Below, piece by piece: positions 32,475 through 41,936 of a DNA stretch of 44,194 nucleotides (its first letter is position 1; every line of letters starts with the position of its first letter). The stretch lies in assembly GCA_018401455.1 (NCBI GenBank), contig JAGYKU010000022.1, positions 1-44,194 of the forward strand, written 5' to 3'. The notes under the pieces were generated by a model. It saw nothing but the letters and a program-made list of their open reading frames with translations. It made no database searches and was not told the DNA's origin. Source of the DNA: Flavobacteriales bacterium. GTDB taxonomy: Bacteria > Bacteroidota > Bacteroidia > Flavobacteriales_D > Parvicellaceae. Position numbers and translations under genes: made by a program.

Positions 32475-34349
32475 ATGCTAAAAGAATATGATGTAATAGT
32501 TGTAGGTGCAGGACATGCAGGAAACGAAGCTGCTGCTGCTTCTGCTAATCTTGGTTCAAAGACTCTTTTGGTGACCATGAACATGGAAACCATGGGACAA
32601 ATGAGTTGCAATCCTGCTATTGGTGGAATTGCAAAAGGTCAAATTGTTAGAGAAATTGATGCACTGGGAGGTTATACAGGAATTGTTACAGACAAAAGTG
32701 CGATTCAATATAAATTACTCAACCTAAGTAAAGGTCCAGCAATGTGGAGCCCAAGAGCACAATGTGATAGGATGTTATTTTCTAGAACTTGGAGGTTAAC
32801 GCTCGAAGGATTGCCGAACTTAGATTTTTGGCAAGATATGGTTGTGGGCATTACGACTGCCAATGGAAAAGTAACTGGAGTAAAAACGGCAATGGGAATT
32901 GAAATAAAAGGAAAGTCGGTTATTATAAATAGCGGCACTTTTCTAAATGGATTAATTCATCTTGGTGAAAAACAATTTGGAGGAGGAAGAATGGGAGAGA
33001 AAGCATCTTATGGAATTACCAAAGATCTCGAAGATTTGGGGTTTGTTTCTGGTAGAATGAAAACAGGTACACCACCTAGAGTTGACGGAAGAACACTAGA
33101 TTTTTCTAAAATGGAAATTCAAAATGGAGATGAAAATCCTGGTAAATTTTCATATTCTAAAGAAACTAAACCATTAACAAATCAAAAACCTTGTTGGATT
33201 ACCTACACCAATAGTGACGTACATGAAATGCTAAAAACTGGTTTTGATAGAAGCCCAATGTTCAACGGTGCAATTCAAAGTACTGGACCAAGATATTGCC
33301 CTTCGATAGAAGATAAGATTAATAGATTTGCACATAGAGATAGACATCAAATATTTGCTGAACCAGAAGGATGGGACACAATAGAGTATTATGTAAATGG
33401 GTTTAGCACTTCATTACCTGAGGATGTGCAACAAGAAGCCTTAAGATTAATTCCAGGATTTGAAAATGCAAAAATGTTTAGGCCAGGTTACGCCATAGAA
33501 TATGACTACTTTCCTCCAACACAATTGAAACATACTTTGGAAACAAAACTGGTAGAAAATTTATATTTCAGTGGACAAATAAATGGAACTACTGGGTATG
33601 AAGAAGCGGCAAGTCAAGGATTGATGGCAGGTATAAACGCACACTTAAAAGTACACGAAAAAGAACCTTTAATATTAAACAGAAGTCAAGCATATATTGG
33701 AGTTTTGATAGATGACTTAATTACTAAAGGAACTGAAGAACCATACAGAATGTTTACCTCAAGAGCAGAATACAGAATCTTGTTGAGAAACGATAACGCA
33801 GACATTCGACTTTCTCAACTGTCGAACAAAATTGGATTGGCTTCTGATGAAAGATTAAAAGCGGTAGAATTAAAAATAAATGAAACAGAGGCATTGGTAA
33901 AATTCATCAAAAACACCTCAGCAGATCCAGAAGATATTAATCCAATTTTAGCACAACTAGAAAGTTCACCAATCAAACAAAAAATCAAAATGGACAATGT
34001 GCTTACAAGACCAAATATTCATTTACACCACTTAAAAGAGGGCTCAAAAAAACTTAGCGATTATATCAACTCAAAAGATTTTGACACATCAGAGATTGAA
34101 GAACAAGCAGAGTTACTTATCAAATATGCTGGGTATATAGACAGAGAAAAAGAGGTGGCGGAAAAAATTGAAAGATTAGAATATGTGAATATTCCAGATC
34201 ATATAGATTATGATAAATTCTCCACTTTTTCGAATGAAAGTAAAGAAAAACTCAAAGCAATTAAACCCGCTACTATAGGTCAAGCGTCTAGAATAAGCGG
34301 AATAAAACCTTCTGACATTTCGGTGCTTTTAATACACTTGGGAAGATAA
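32475..34349 (+). CDS. mnmG: tRNA uridine 5-carboxymethylaminomethyl modification enzyme MnmG (GidA)
   Basis: FAD enzyme that, with MnmE, modifies U34 of tRNAs. 624 residues: N-terminal FAD motif [15 protein letters not shown] (10-24), the signature [12 protein letters not shown], and [20 protein letters not shown], then the helical C-terminal MnmE/tRNA-binding domain ([16 protein letters not shown]). Full length. Flanked by parS-like sites on both sides. Confidence 0.97.
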   Translation: MLKEYDVIVVGAGHAGNEAAAASANLGSKTLLVTMNMETMGQMSCNPAIGGIAKGQIVREIDALGGYTGIVTDKSAIQYKLLNLSKGPAMWSPRAQCDRMLFSRTWRLTLEGLPNLDFWQDMVVGITTANGKVTGVKTAMGIEIKGKSVIINSGTFLNGLIHLGEKQFGGGRMGEKASYGITKDLEDLGFVSGRMKTGTPPRVDGRTLDFSKMEIQNGDENPGKFSYSKETKPLTNQKPCWITYTNSDVHEMLKTGFDRSPMFNGAIQSTGPRYCPSIEDKINRFAHRDRHQIFAEPEGWDTIEYYVNGFSTSLPEDVQQEALRLIPGFENAKMFRPGYAIEYDYFPPTQLKHTLETKLVENLYFSGQINGTTGYEEAASQGLMAGINAHLKVHEKEPLILNRSQAYIGVLIDDLITKGTEEPYRMFTSRAEYRILLRNDNADIRLSQLSNKIGLASDERLKAVELKINETEALVKFIKNTSADPEDINPILAQLESSPIKQKIKMDNVLTRPNIHLHHLKEGSKKLSDYINSKDFDTSEIEEQAELLIKYAGYIDREKEVAEKIERLEYVNIPDHIDYDKFSTFSNESKEKLKAIKPATIGQASRISGIKPSDISVLLIHLGR

Positions 34350-34358
34350 AATATTTTA

Positions 34359-34374
34359 TGTTCCACGTGGAACA
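34359..34374. promoter_or_regulatory. parS-like site 2
   Basis: TGTTCCACGTGGAACA, a perfect 16-bp palindrome (18 bp with flanking A/T) matching the parS consensus with one symmetrical substitution in each half. It begins 10 bp after the mnmG stop. Confidence 0.75.
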
Positions 34375-34403
34375 TAAACAAAAAACTGAATACTAAACTA
34401 AAA

Positions 34404-35309
34404 TTGTTTCACGTGAAACACGAACTGATAAACATAAAAAACTGTCCAATTTGCAGCTCTGAAAACCATACTTTTTGGAGAAAAGGAATAGACCATAATG
34501 TGTCTAATGACGAATTTAATATTGTATTTTGCAATAATTGTGGATTTAGATTTACCAATCCAATTCCTTCTGAAAACACAATTGGGAACTATTACAAATC
34601 CGAAAATTATATTTCACATTCTTCAACCAAAAAAGGAGTGATAAATAAACTTTATCACATTGTAAGAAATAGAGCAATTAAGCAAAAAGAAAGATTAATA
34701 ACGTCTCTTACAAAAGAAAAAAACCTTTTAGATATTGGATGTGGAACAGGTGATTTTTTGGGATATTGTAAATCTCAAAACTGGAACGCTATAGGACTCG
34801 AGCCAGATGAAGATGCAAGAAAAATTGCTTTAGACAAAAATAAAATCGAGACTTTTGATCTGAATTATTTGGATAAAATAGAATCTAATTCTAAAGATGT
34901 AATCACAATGTGGCATGTTTTGGAACACGTTTACAACCTAAATAATGACATAGAAAATTACAAAAGAATTCTAAAACCAAATGCTCATTTGGTTGTTGCG
35001 GTTCCCAATTGTTCCTCATATGACGCAGACCATTATAAAGAACATTGGGCAGCTTTGGACTTGCCGATACACCTTTATCATTTTACTCCAAACGACATTA
35101 AAAATCTTTTTGAAAAACACAATATGGAATTAGTGAAAATTCTTCCTATGAAATTTGATAGCTACTACATTAGTATGGTAAGTGAAAAATATAAAGGCGG
35201 AAATATCATTTCTGGATTTTGGAGAGGGTTTATTTCCAATTTGAAAGCAAAAAAGACCGGAAAGACCTATTCAAGCCAAATTTACGTCCTCAAAAACATC
35301 AAAAACTAA
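34404..35309 (+). CDS. Class I SAM-dependent methyltransferase with N-terminal zinc-ribbon
   Basis: 301 residues from TTG 34404, which reads MFHVKHELINIKNCP; GTG 34413 is an alternative. No ATG is present. An N-terminal Cys4 ribbon (CPICSSENH and CNNCGFRF) precedes a Methyltransf_23 fold: motif I LLDIGCGTGDFLGYC, acidic end of beta2 in GLEPDEDA, ITMWHVLEHVYNL, then HLVVAVPNCSSYD. Ribbon plus methyltransferase resembles enzymes acting on sugars or lipopolysaccharide precursors; the substrate is unknown. Its first codons are the parS-like site. Confidence 0.85.
   Translation: MFHVKHELINIKNCPICSSENHTFWRKGIDHNVSNDEFNIVFCNNCGFRFTNPIPSENTIGNYYKSENYISHSSTKKGVINKLYHIVRNRAIKQKERLITSLTKEKNLLDIGCGTGDFLGYCKSQNWNAIGLEPDEDARKIALDKNKIETFDLNYLDKIESNSKDVITMWHVLEHVYNLNNDIENYKRILKPNAHLVVAVPNCSSYDADHYKEHWAALDLPIHLYHFTPNDIKNLFEKHNMELVKILPMKFDSYYISMVSEKYKGGNIISGFWRGFISNLKAKKTGKTYSSQIYVLKNIKN
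34405..34420. promoter_or_regulatory. parS-like site 3, inside the start of the methyltransferase gene
   Basis: TGTTTCACGTGAAACA, the exact consensus parS palindrome, 30 bp after site 2. It encodes residues 1-6 (MFHVKH) of the methyltransferase if TTG 34404 is the start. Confidence 0.88.
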
Positions 35310-35439
35310 AAATAAAGCGTTTTAAGAGCGTTTTATAGGTTTAAGAATGTTCATCTATAATTTTTTGTAAAAAACTTAAATCAAACACGTTTTAAGAAGT
35401 TTTTTATATTTTACTAATAATTAACCCGTTAAGTTATTT

Positions 35440-36060
35440 TTTTAGTGTTTTGTTAAATAATAGTTCATTTTGGATGTCTCCTCTGCAGCTGCGGAGGTCG
35501 ACATGACATAAAAACGATTCACTTCGACCTCCGAAGTCTCGGAGGAGAAGTCTCTATTCTAACAACACCTATCTTAAACTTTGATACAGATGTCTCCACA
35601 AGGTCGACATGACATAAAAAAAGACTTGTCATTCCGACCGGAGTGGAGGAATCTCACTTCTAACAATACCTATCTTAAACTTTGATACAGATGTCTCCAC
35701 AAGGTCGACATGACATGAAAACGATTTGTCACTTCGACCGGAGTGGAGGAATCTAGAAACTGAATACTCAATTAAAAACATATTACAGATGTCTCCACAA
35801 GATGCCAATGACATGAAAACAAAATGACAAAATATTTTCCGCAGATGTACGCAGAATAAATCAGCGAGATTTTCGGGATAAAAATTTACTCCCCCTTATC
35901 ACCCTCCAAAGGGGGAATTAATATGCATTTGTCATTTTAACTTATGCTGTTTTAAAAAATGTGGTCACTCGACATGACAAAGAACCGACATGAGACAAAG
36001 CTTTGTCGCTTTGACCTCCAAAAATTCGGAGCAGATGTCTCTCGAATCGTTACCTTCAAC
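35440..36060. repeat. Degenerate ~101-bp tandem repeats and related Bacteroidota intergenic repeats
   Basis: The 800-bp gap between the methyltransferase and gpsA has no gene. Two good copies (35554-35654 and 35655-35753, offset 101 bp) share CTATCTTAAACTTTGATAC and TCTCCACAAGGTCGACATG. Diverged copies lie before (from about 35460) and after (to about 35820). Each carries an arm of the GACCGGAGTGGAGGAATCT type. A separate CCCCCTT / AAGGGGG hairpin lies at 35890-35917, and another TGTCGCTTTGACCTCC copy at about 36005. Not CRISPR: no uniform spacers. Confidence 0.75.
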
Positions 36061-36113
36061 AGTTTGAAACATCGAACCTCGAACTCCAAACCTCAAACAA
36101 CGAATGAAATGAG

Positions 36114-37097
36114 TTAACTCAACTTCAAACACAATTTTTCAACCGCTTTTCTAGGGTTTTCATTTTGATATAAAATCTGAAAAACAGTTTCGGCAATTGG
36201 TAGATTTACTTTATATTTTTGATTTAATGCTTGAATACAAGAAGTCGCATAATAACCTTCTGCAATCATATTCATTTCTTGTTGGATTGCTTTTACTGAA
36301 TATCCTTTTCCAATCATATTTCCAAATCTTCTATTTCTACTGTGAAGAGAATATGCCGTTACCAACAAATCCCCCAAATAGGCCGATTGCTTTACATCTC
36401 TTTCCAAAGGATAAACTTTATTTATAAATTGTTCTATTTCCTGAATCGCGTTACTGATTAAAACAGCAATGAAATTATCTCCATAACCCAAACTATGGCA
36501 AATTCCAGCAGCGAGTGCGTAAACGTTTTTGAGTACTGCCGAAATTTCCGCACCCACCACATCTGTTGTCATAGAACAAACAATGTATCTACAAGATAAA
36601 TAATTAACGATTTCTTCGGTAAAATCATTGTTCTTTCCAGCAATGGTCAAATAAGAAAGTCTTTCCATAGCCACTTCTTCTGCGTGACAAGGTCCGCAAA
36701 TAATAGCAAAATCATTCAAAGAAATATGATGCGTATTTTGAAAATAATCTGCTGGGATTTCATTCGTTTGAGGAACAATTCCTTTTACAGCAGAAACGAT
36801 TTTTTTGTCTGATAAATTTACGTTTTTAAAAGTCTCAAATATAAAAGCTGAAGGCGTTGCTACAATGAGTACATCTGCATTTTGGATTACAAAATCTAAG
36901 TCAAAAGATGGTACTACAATTTTATTATCTACCTCTACAGATGTTAAATATTTTGGATTATGACCGTGCAATAAAATATGCTCAACTTGATCTGCATCTC
37001 TCATCCACCAAAACACCTCATCACAATTGTTACTCAACATTTTTACCAATGCAGTAGCCCAACTTCCTCCTCCAATAACAGCGTATTTTGTTTGCAT
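36114..37097 (-). CDS. gpsA: Glycerol-3-phosphate dehydrogenase [NAD(P)+]
   Basis: Reduces dihydroxyacetone phosphate to sn-glycerol 3-phosphate for phospholipid synthesis. 327 residues with the dinucleotide motif AVIGGGSWATALVKML (6-21), VSAVKGI, ICGPCHAEEV, the catalytic Lys in EISAVLKNVYALAAGI, and substrate-binding SRNRRFGNMIGKG. Length normal. Cytoplasmic. Preceded by 240 bp of AT-rich sequence in which I see no gene or clear promoter. Confidence 0.96.
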   Translation of the reverse strand: MQTKYAVIGGGSWATALVKMLSNNCDEVFWWMRDADQVEHILLHGHNPKYLTSVEVDNKIVVPSFDLDFVIQNADVLIVATPSAFIFETFKNVNLSDKKIVSAVKGIVPQTNEIPADYFQNTHHISLNDFAIICGPCHAEEVAMERLSYLTIAGKNNDFTEEIVNYLSCRYIVCSMTTDVVGAEISAVLKNVYALAAGICHSLGYGDNFIAVLISNAIQEIEQFINKVYPLERDVKQSAYLGDLLVTAYSLHSRNRRFGNMIGKGYSVKAIQQEMNMIAEGYYATSCIQALNQKYKVNLPIAETVFQILYQNENPRKAVEKLCLKLS

Positions 37098-37337
37098 AAT
37101 TATTTTTCTTTTAGCTAATGTAGTAAAAGAAAAATAAATTAGAGAATTTCTCTTGTTAAATAGAAATCATTTAAAAAATTAAACACGGTATTTTGGCAAT
37201 TATTTCTTATCTTTTTTTAATTGGATTATCTAACTTTGAAGATGTACATATAAAAATAATAAAGTAAGTCATTTTAACTATAAAAAACGTATCACATAAG
37301 TAAAATTGGTCTTGCTTCATTTTGATGAAACTACATA

Positions 37338-38581
37338 TTACAAATCAAGTAACCATTTCCATACAGGTAAAATATGAATTTCTATTCCTTCTAACTTTAT
37401 TTTTTCTTCTTGTTCTATGGTAAGAATAATCGCTTTTTTTAAACCTAAATCTATTGCACAAGTTATACTTCCTTGAAGTTCACGTTTTCTATTGTTTTCG
37501 TTAAGTGTATAGCAAACCTGATAGCAACCAGTAACTTTAGTTCCATCTTTTACAACAAAATCGCATTCGTATTTGTTCAGGTAATAAAAAATTTGTTGGT
37601 GTTTACGCCTTAAAGCTACAAAAACCAAGTTTTCCAATAATCGCCCAGAATTTTCAGAAACGTTAAATGCTAACTTATTACAGATACTATTGTCCACAAA
37701 GTAAACTTTTTTAGCATTTGCCATTTGTTTGGAAAGAGAATGATCATATTTTGAAACTTGCTGAATCAAATATGTACTTTCAATAAACGACAAATAGTTT
37801 TTTACAGTTTGCGAATGTTTAACACCTATAATTTGAGCTAGTTTGGTGTATGAAAACGGCTTGGCTACATTACTTGCAAGGTAAAACATCAGTTCTTGCA
37901 TTTCACGCTCATTGGTCAATTTATGTCTTACCATTACATCTTTGTACAAAATGCTCTCATATAACGCCTTTAGATAATGGTGATTTTTATCATTTATATA
38001 CTGTGGAAACCCTCCGTCCAGCAAATAATTTTGAAATGTTTGATGAGCGAAACCTTTGTTTCGGTAGCATTTACAGAAACTTTATCCCATTTAACTTTCT
38101 TGATATTCAGGTACTCATCAAACGAAAAAGGAAATAGTTCTATTTGCACGTACCTTCCAGTGAGGTGGGTTCCCAATTCACGACTAAGCAAATTAGCATT
38201 CGAACCCGTTACAAACACTTTATTACCTTCATCATATAGCCGTCTAACAAAACGCTCCCAGCCTGAAATGTTTTGAATTTCATCTAAGTAATACGTTTTT
38301 TGTTTACCAAACAGTTCGATAAACACTTCATACAAATCCTGAAAATGCTCTAAGCTGAACAACACTAAACGGTCATCATCAAAGTTGATATAATAATCTT
38401 TTTCCTTTTGTTTTTCCCTAATTTGCTGAAGCAAAACTGACTTTCCACACCTTCTAACACCAGAAATCACAACAATTTCATTCCCTTTAAATAGTTTTTG
38501 TGAAATGCTTCGCTCTATTGTTCCTTGTGCATTTGAGTATTGCCGTTGATCAGCTATTACTTGTTTTATTGTTGCTTTCAT
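37338..38581 (-). pseudogene. AAA_14/DUF4143 ATPase, frameshifted
   Basis: Two overlapping frames make one protein of about 414 residues. From ATG 38581: MKATIKQVIADQRQY, Walker A ISGVRRCGKSVLLQQ and Walker B-like KTYYLDEIQNI, up to VSLIKHFK, then a short out-of-frame tail. The second frame (from LLDGGFPQYINDKNHHY) holds the winged-helix region FSYTKLAQIIGVKHSQTVKNYL and the DUF4143 nuclease-like part (ENLVFVALRRK, YYLNKYECDFVV). Adding one A to the run at 38029-38032 joins them (HFKNYLLDGGF). Such genes are mobile and often decayed. Function of the family is unknown. Confidence 0.85.
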
Positions 38582-38751
38582 TTTAAAAAAACTTTTTGTA
38601 AAGATAAATGTTATATTTTAAATGAGCAATTATTTATAATATCAGTCATTATTAATGACCGATATTTAAGAACGAAAGTAAATTTACTTTTAATAATTTA
38701 CACAAAAAAATGTTTTCTTTTATTAAATAGACAAAATATGTTTTAAAAAGT

Positions 38752-38759
38752 TAATTTTG
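38752..38759 (+). promoter_or_regulatory. Predicted -7 box for the gene at 38782
   Basis: TAATTTTG fits TAnnTTTG, 22 nt before the ATG. Confidence 0.45.
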
Positions 38760-38781
38760 GTAAAATATCAATTATCAACCT

Positions 38782-39381
38782 ATGGGTATTAGAGCCTCTC
38801 TTTTCTTATTGATTTTCCAATTTTGTGTTTTCAATTCATTATTGTGTCAAAACAAATTTGAATCAGGATACCTAATAACATCAAATGGCGAAGAATATCA
38901 TGGTTTAATAAAACAATTGAATATTGAAAACTTGAATAATCCTAATTCGAAAATCCTAATTATAATGGAGGACGGTAAAAAATCAAAACACAAAATCAAA
39001 TCAATATCTAGTTTAAAAAGAGGTAATGAAATATACAAAACACTTTGGCTAAACAGGTACAATTCACTTTTCAATGAAGAATATTATACATTCGAAAATC
39101 AAGGAAAGCAACAACTCGTAAAATGTGTTACAAAAGGAAAGTTGTCATTATACAGAATGGAATATATTGACCAAGAATCGGGTGTGATAGAATCTATAGA
39201 TTTGTTAAAACTAGAAGATAGTAATATTTTAATTAGAGCTACACAAGGTGTTTTTGGTTTGAAGAAAAAGAAAGTTGCTAATTATTTGAATAATTGTGAT
39301 GCGGTTGTTACTAAAATAAACTCTGGAGAAATAAAAACAATTTTCGATGTAGTTAGTTATTACAATAATTATTGTGACTAA
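38782..39381 (+). CDS. Exported protein of unknown function
   Basis: 199 residues with a signal peptide (MGIRASLFLLIFQFCVFNSL, cleavage near LLCQ). The mature part begins KFESGYLITSNGEEYHGLIK, a pattern seen at the start of Bacteroidota exported proteins that describe surface-associated beta-rich domains; the remainder is mixed and ends VVSYYNNYCD. I do not recognise a family with certainty. It lies 37 bp upstream of the TonB-dependent receptor on the same strand, so the two may be cotranscribed. Confidence 0.6.
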   Translation: MGIRASLFLLIFQFCVFNSLLCQNKFESGYLITSNGEEYHGLIKQLNIENLNNPNSKILIIMEDGKKSKHKIKSISSLKRGNEIYKTLWLNRYNSLFNEEYYTFENQGKQQLVKCVTKGKLSLYRMEYIDQESGVIESIDLLKLEDSNILIRATQGVFGLKKKKVANYLNNCDAVVTKINSGEIKTIFDVVSYYNNYCD

Positions 39382-39418
39382 TTTTGGAAACAAACTTTAT
39401 GTAAAATAAAAACCTTCT

Positions 39419-41881
39419 GTGAAAAAGTACCTTTTATTTCATTTGTTATGTATCAGTATTTTTGCTAATGCGCAAATTACTCAAAACATTAGAGGAACTG
39501 TTGTTGATAAAGACACTAAAAACCCTCTAATCGGAGCGAATATCGTTGTCACATCTTTAGACCCTATCAAAGGAACTACGGTAGATGTTTTTGGAAATTT
39601 CATTATCAAAGATATTCCTGTGGGAAGAATCAATTTGCAAATCTCATACATTGGATATGAAACCCAAAACTTAGAAAACTTAGAACTAAGTTCTGGAAAA
39701 GAAATGATTCTAAATATTGTTCTACGAGAGTCATTCGAACTAAAAGAAGTCGTTATAAAAGGAGAAAAAGACAAATCTGAAGCCCAAAACAAAATGACTT
39801 CCGTGAGTGCTCGAACTTTTTCTATTGAAGAATCTATGAGATATGCTGGTTCACTAAATGATGTGGCTCGAATGGCACAAAACTTTGCAGGTGTTCAAGG
39901 TGCTGACGATAGCAGAAATGATATCATCATTAGAGGAAACAGCCCCACTGGAGTTTTATATCGTTTTGAAGATATAGACATTCCTAACCCCAACCATTTT
40001 GCTTTAAATGGAACTACAGGCGGACCAGTAAGTATCTTAAACAATAATGTTCTGGACAACAGTGATTTTATGACAGGTGCATTTCCTGCTGAATATGGAA
40101 ATGCACTAGCAGGTGTTTTTGATTTGAAAATGAGGGCAGGAAACAATCAAAAACACGAGTTTTTAGTTCAAATGGGATTTAATGGTTTAGAGTTTATGGC
40201 AGAAGGTCCCATAAATAAAGAAAAATTCTCTTCCTATTTAATCAGTTATCGATATTCTACATTGGGCCTTTTCAAACTCGCGGGTATCAATTTTGGAACA
40301 GGAACTTCAGTTCCAGATTATCAAGATTTATCTATAAAGTTAGATTTTCCTAATAAAAAAGGTAAAACATCTTTTTGGGCCATTGGCGGATTATCTGCTG
40401 TGAAGTTTCTTGACAGTGAATTTACAGACGATCCTAATCTTTTTGGTGAACAAGGCGAAGATTTGATTTTTAACTCAAATATCGGTGTTGCTGGTTTGAC
40501 AAACACTTACAGGTTTAATGAAAAATCTTATCTCAAAACAAGTCTTTCTATAGATGGAACTTTTAATGAAATCAGCAACGATACGTTAAATATTTACAAT
40601 AACAATTACTACCCTCTTTACAGAAATACATCTTTGGAAGGAAAACAGTCTTTTAATGTCGTTTTCAATCATAAAATATCTACGAGACATTTGCTAAAAA
40701 TGGGTGTTTACAACCAAAGAAGATATTACAATCTAAAAGACAGCGTTCATATTAGACAAGACACGATTATTAATCCTTTTGACAACCAGCAGATTATTAT
40801 TCCAGATTATTGGTACAACATTACCAACAATGATGGCGCAACATATTTTATACAACCATTTGTGCAGTGGCAATTTAGAATCAATGAAAAACTTACGTTA
40901 AATTCTGGAATTCACAGCCAGTATTTTATGCTCAACAAAACTTACGCGATAGAACCAAGGGCAGGATTAAAATACCAACTCAATACTAAACTCTCTTTAG
41001 CCGCAGCTTATGGAATGCACAATCAACTTCCGCCCAATAGATTATTTTTTAGACAACTTACAGATAATGAAGGAAATACTGTTTTGGATAGCAATGGAGA
41101 AACCTACATACCCAACCGATCTTTAGAAATGATTAGAAGCAACCATTTTGTAATTGCAGTAGATTATCTGATCAGTAAAAAATCAAGGTTGAAACTGGAA
41201 ACCTATTATCAATTGATAGACAATGCACCTGTACAGAACATATCTTCCTATTACAGTGTATTAAATTATGGAGCCAATTTCGATTTGACGTTTCCAGACA
41301 CTTTGGTTAACAATGGAACTGGAACCAATTATGGAATAGAACTCACTTTAGAAAGGTTTTTAGACAAAGGATTTTATTATTTAGTCACAGGTTCTTTATA
41401 TCAATCTACTTATAAAGGAAGTGATGGAATAGAAAGAAATACCGCTTTTAATGGGAATTATACGAGCAATGTGCTCATTGGTAAAGAATTCAAACTTTCA
41501 AAAAACACAACAGAATCCAAAGCAATTAATCTTTTGGTACTTGATGGAAAATTTACACTTAATGGAGGACAAAGATACGTTCCTATCAATATTGAAGAAA
41601 GCAGAAGCCAGGGTAAAACAGTTTATGATTTCGAAAACGCATTTGTAAATCAATTTGATGATTATATGAGATTAGACATCAAATTAGGATTTAAGAGAAA
41701 TGGTAAAAAAACAACCCAAGAATGGAGTGTTAATTTACAAAATGTAACCAATAGAAAAAACATATTTCAGCAAGTGTATAATGAATCTATTCAAGATATT
41801 GAAACGAAATATCAACTAGGGTTTTTGCCTAATTGCTCAGTACAAAATATCATTTTTAAAAAATATAAACTATTTTTATAA
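39419..41881 (+). CDS. TonB-dependent outer-membrane receptor with carboxypeptidase-regulatory-like domain
   Basis: 820 residues from GTG 39419. Signal peptide MKKYLLFHLLCISIFANA; a CarboxypepD_reg-like domain (QNIRGTVVDKDTKNPLIGAN to about 110); a plug domain with QNFAGVQGADDSRNDIIIRG; then a beta barrel rich in alternating strands. No SusD partner follows. The C-terminus is abnormal: after YQLGFLP it reads NCSVQNIIFKKYKLFL. Removing one A at 41831-41832 and one T from 41853-41857 gives LPIAQYKISF followed by a stop, the usual terminal Phe. The ligand is unknown. Confidence 0.9.
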   Translation: MKKYLLFHLLCISIFANAQITQNIRGTVVDKDTKNPLIGANIVVTSLDPIKGTTVDVFGNFIIKDIPVGRINLQISYIGYETQNLENLELSSGKEMILNIVLRESFELKEVVIKGEKDKSEAQNKMTSVSARTFSIEESMRYAGSLNDVARMAQNFAGVQGADDSRNDIIIRGNSPTGVLYRFEDIDIPNPNHFALNGTTGGPVSILNNNVLDNSDFMTGAFPAEYGNALAGVFDLKMRAGNNQKHEFLVQMGFNGLEFMAEGPINKEKFSSYLISYRYSTLGLFKLAGINFGTGTSVPDYQDLSIKLDFPNKKGKTSFWAIGGLSAVKFLDSEFTDDPNLFGEQGEDLIFNSNIGVAGLTNTYRFNEKSYLKTSLSIDGTFNEISNDTLNIYNNNYYPLYRNTSLEGKQSFNVVFNHKISTRHLLKMGVYNQRRYYNLKDSVHIRQDTIINPFDNQQIIIPDYWYNITNNDGATYFIQPFVQWQFRINEKLTLNSGIHSQYFMLNKTYAIEPRAGLKYQLNTKLSLAAAYGMHNQLPPNRLFFRQLTDNEGNTVLDSNGETYIPNRSLEMIRSNHFVIAVDYLISKKSRLKLETYYQLIDNAPVQNISSYYSVLNYGANFDLTFPDTLVNNGTGTNYGIELTLERFLDKGFYYLVTGSLYQSTYKGSDGIERNTAFNGNYTSNVLIGKEFKLSKNTTESKAINLLVLDGKFTLNGGQRYVPINIEESRSQGKTVYDFENAFVNQFDDYMRLDIKLGFKRNGKKTTQEWSVNLQNVTNRKNIFQQVYNESIQDIETKYQLGFLPNCSVQNIIFKKYKLFL

Positions 41882-41936
41882 TAATAAAAAAAATTGTAAT
41901 AATTTCTGCACTAAACAACTAAATTTAATAATAATA

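Noticed and set aside
32417-34420. Replication origin next to mnmG
   Set aside because: The parS-like sites are clear, but I saw no cluster of DnaA boxes or dnaA gene, so oriC itself is not claimed.
35440-35820. CRISPR-like periodic repeats
   Set aside because: Period is about 101 bp with long, diverged repeats and no uniform spacers or cas genes.
37098-37337. Small RNA or gene between gpsA and the DUF4143 gene
   Set aside because: AT-rich, no conserved frame, no terminator-like hairpin recognised.
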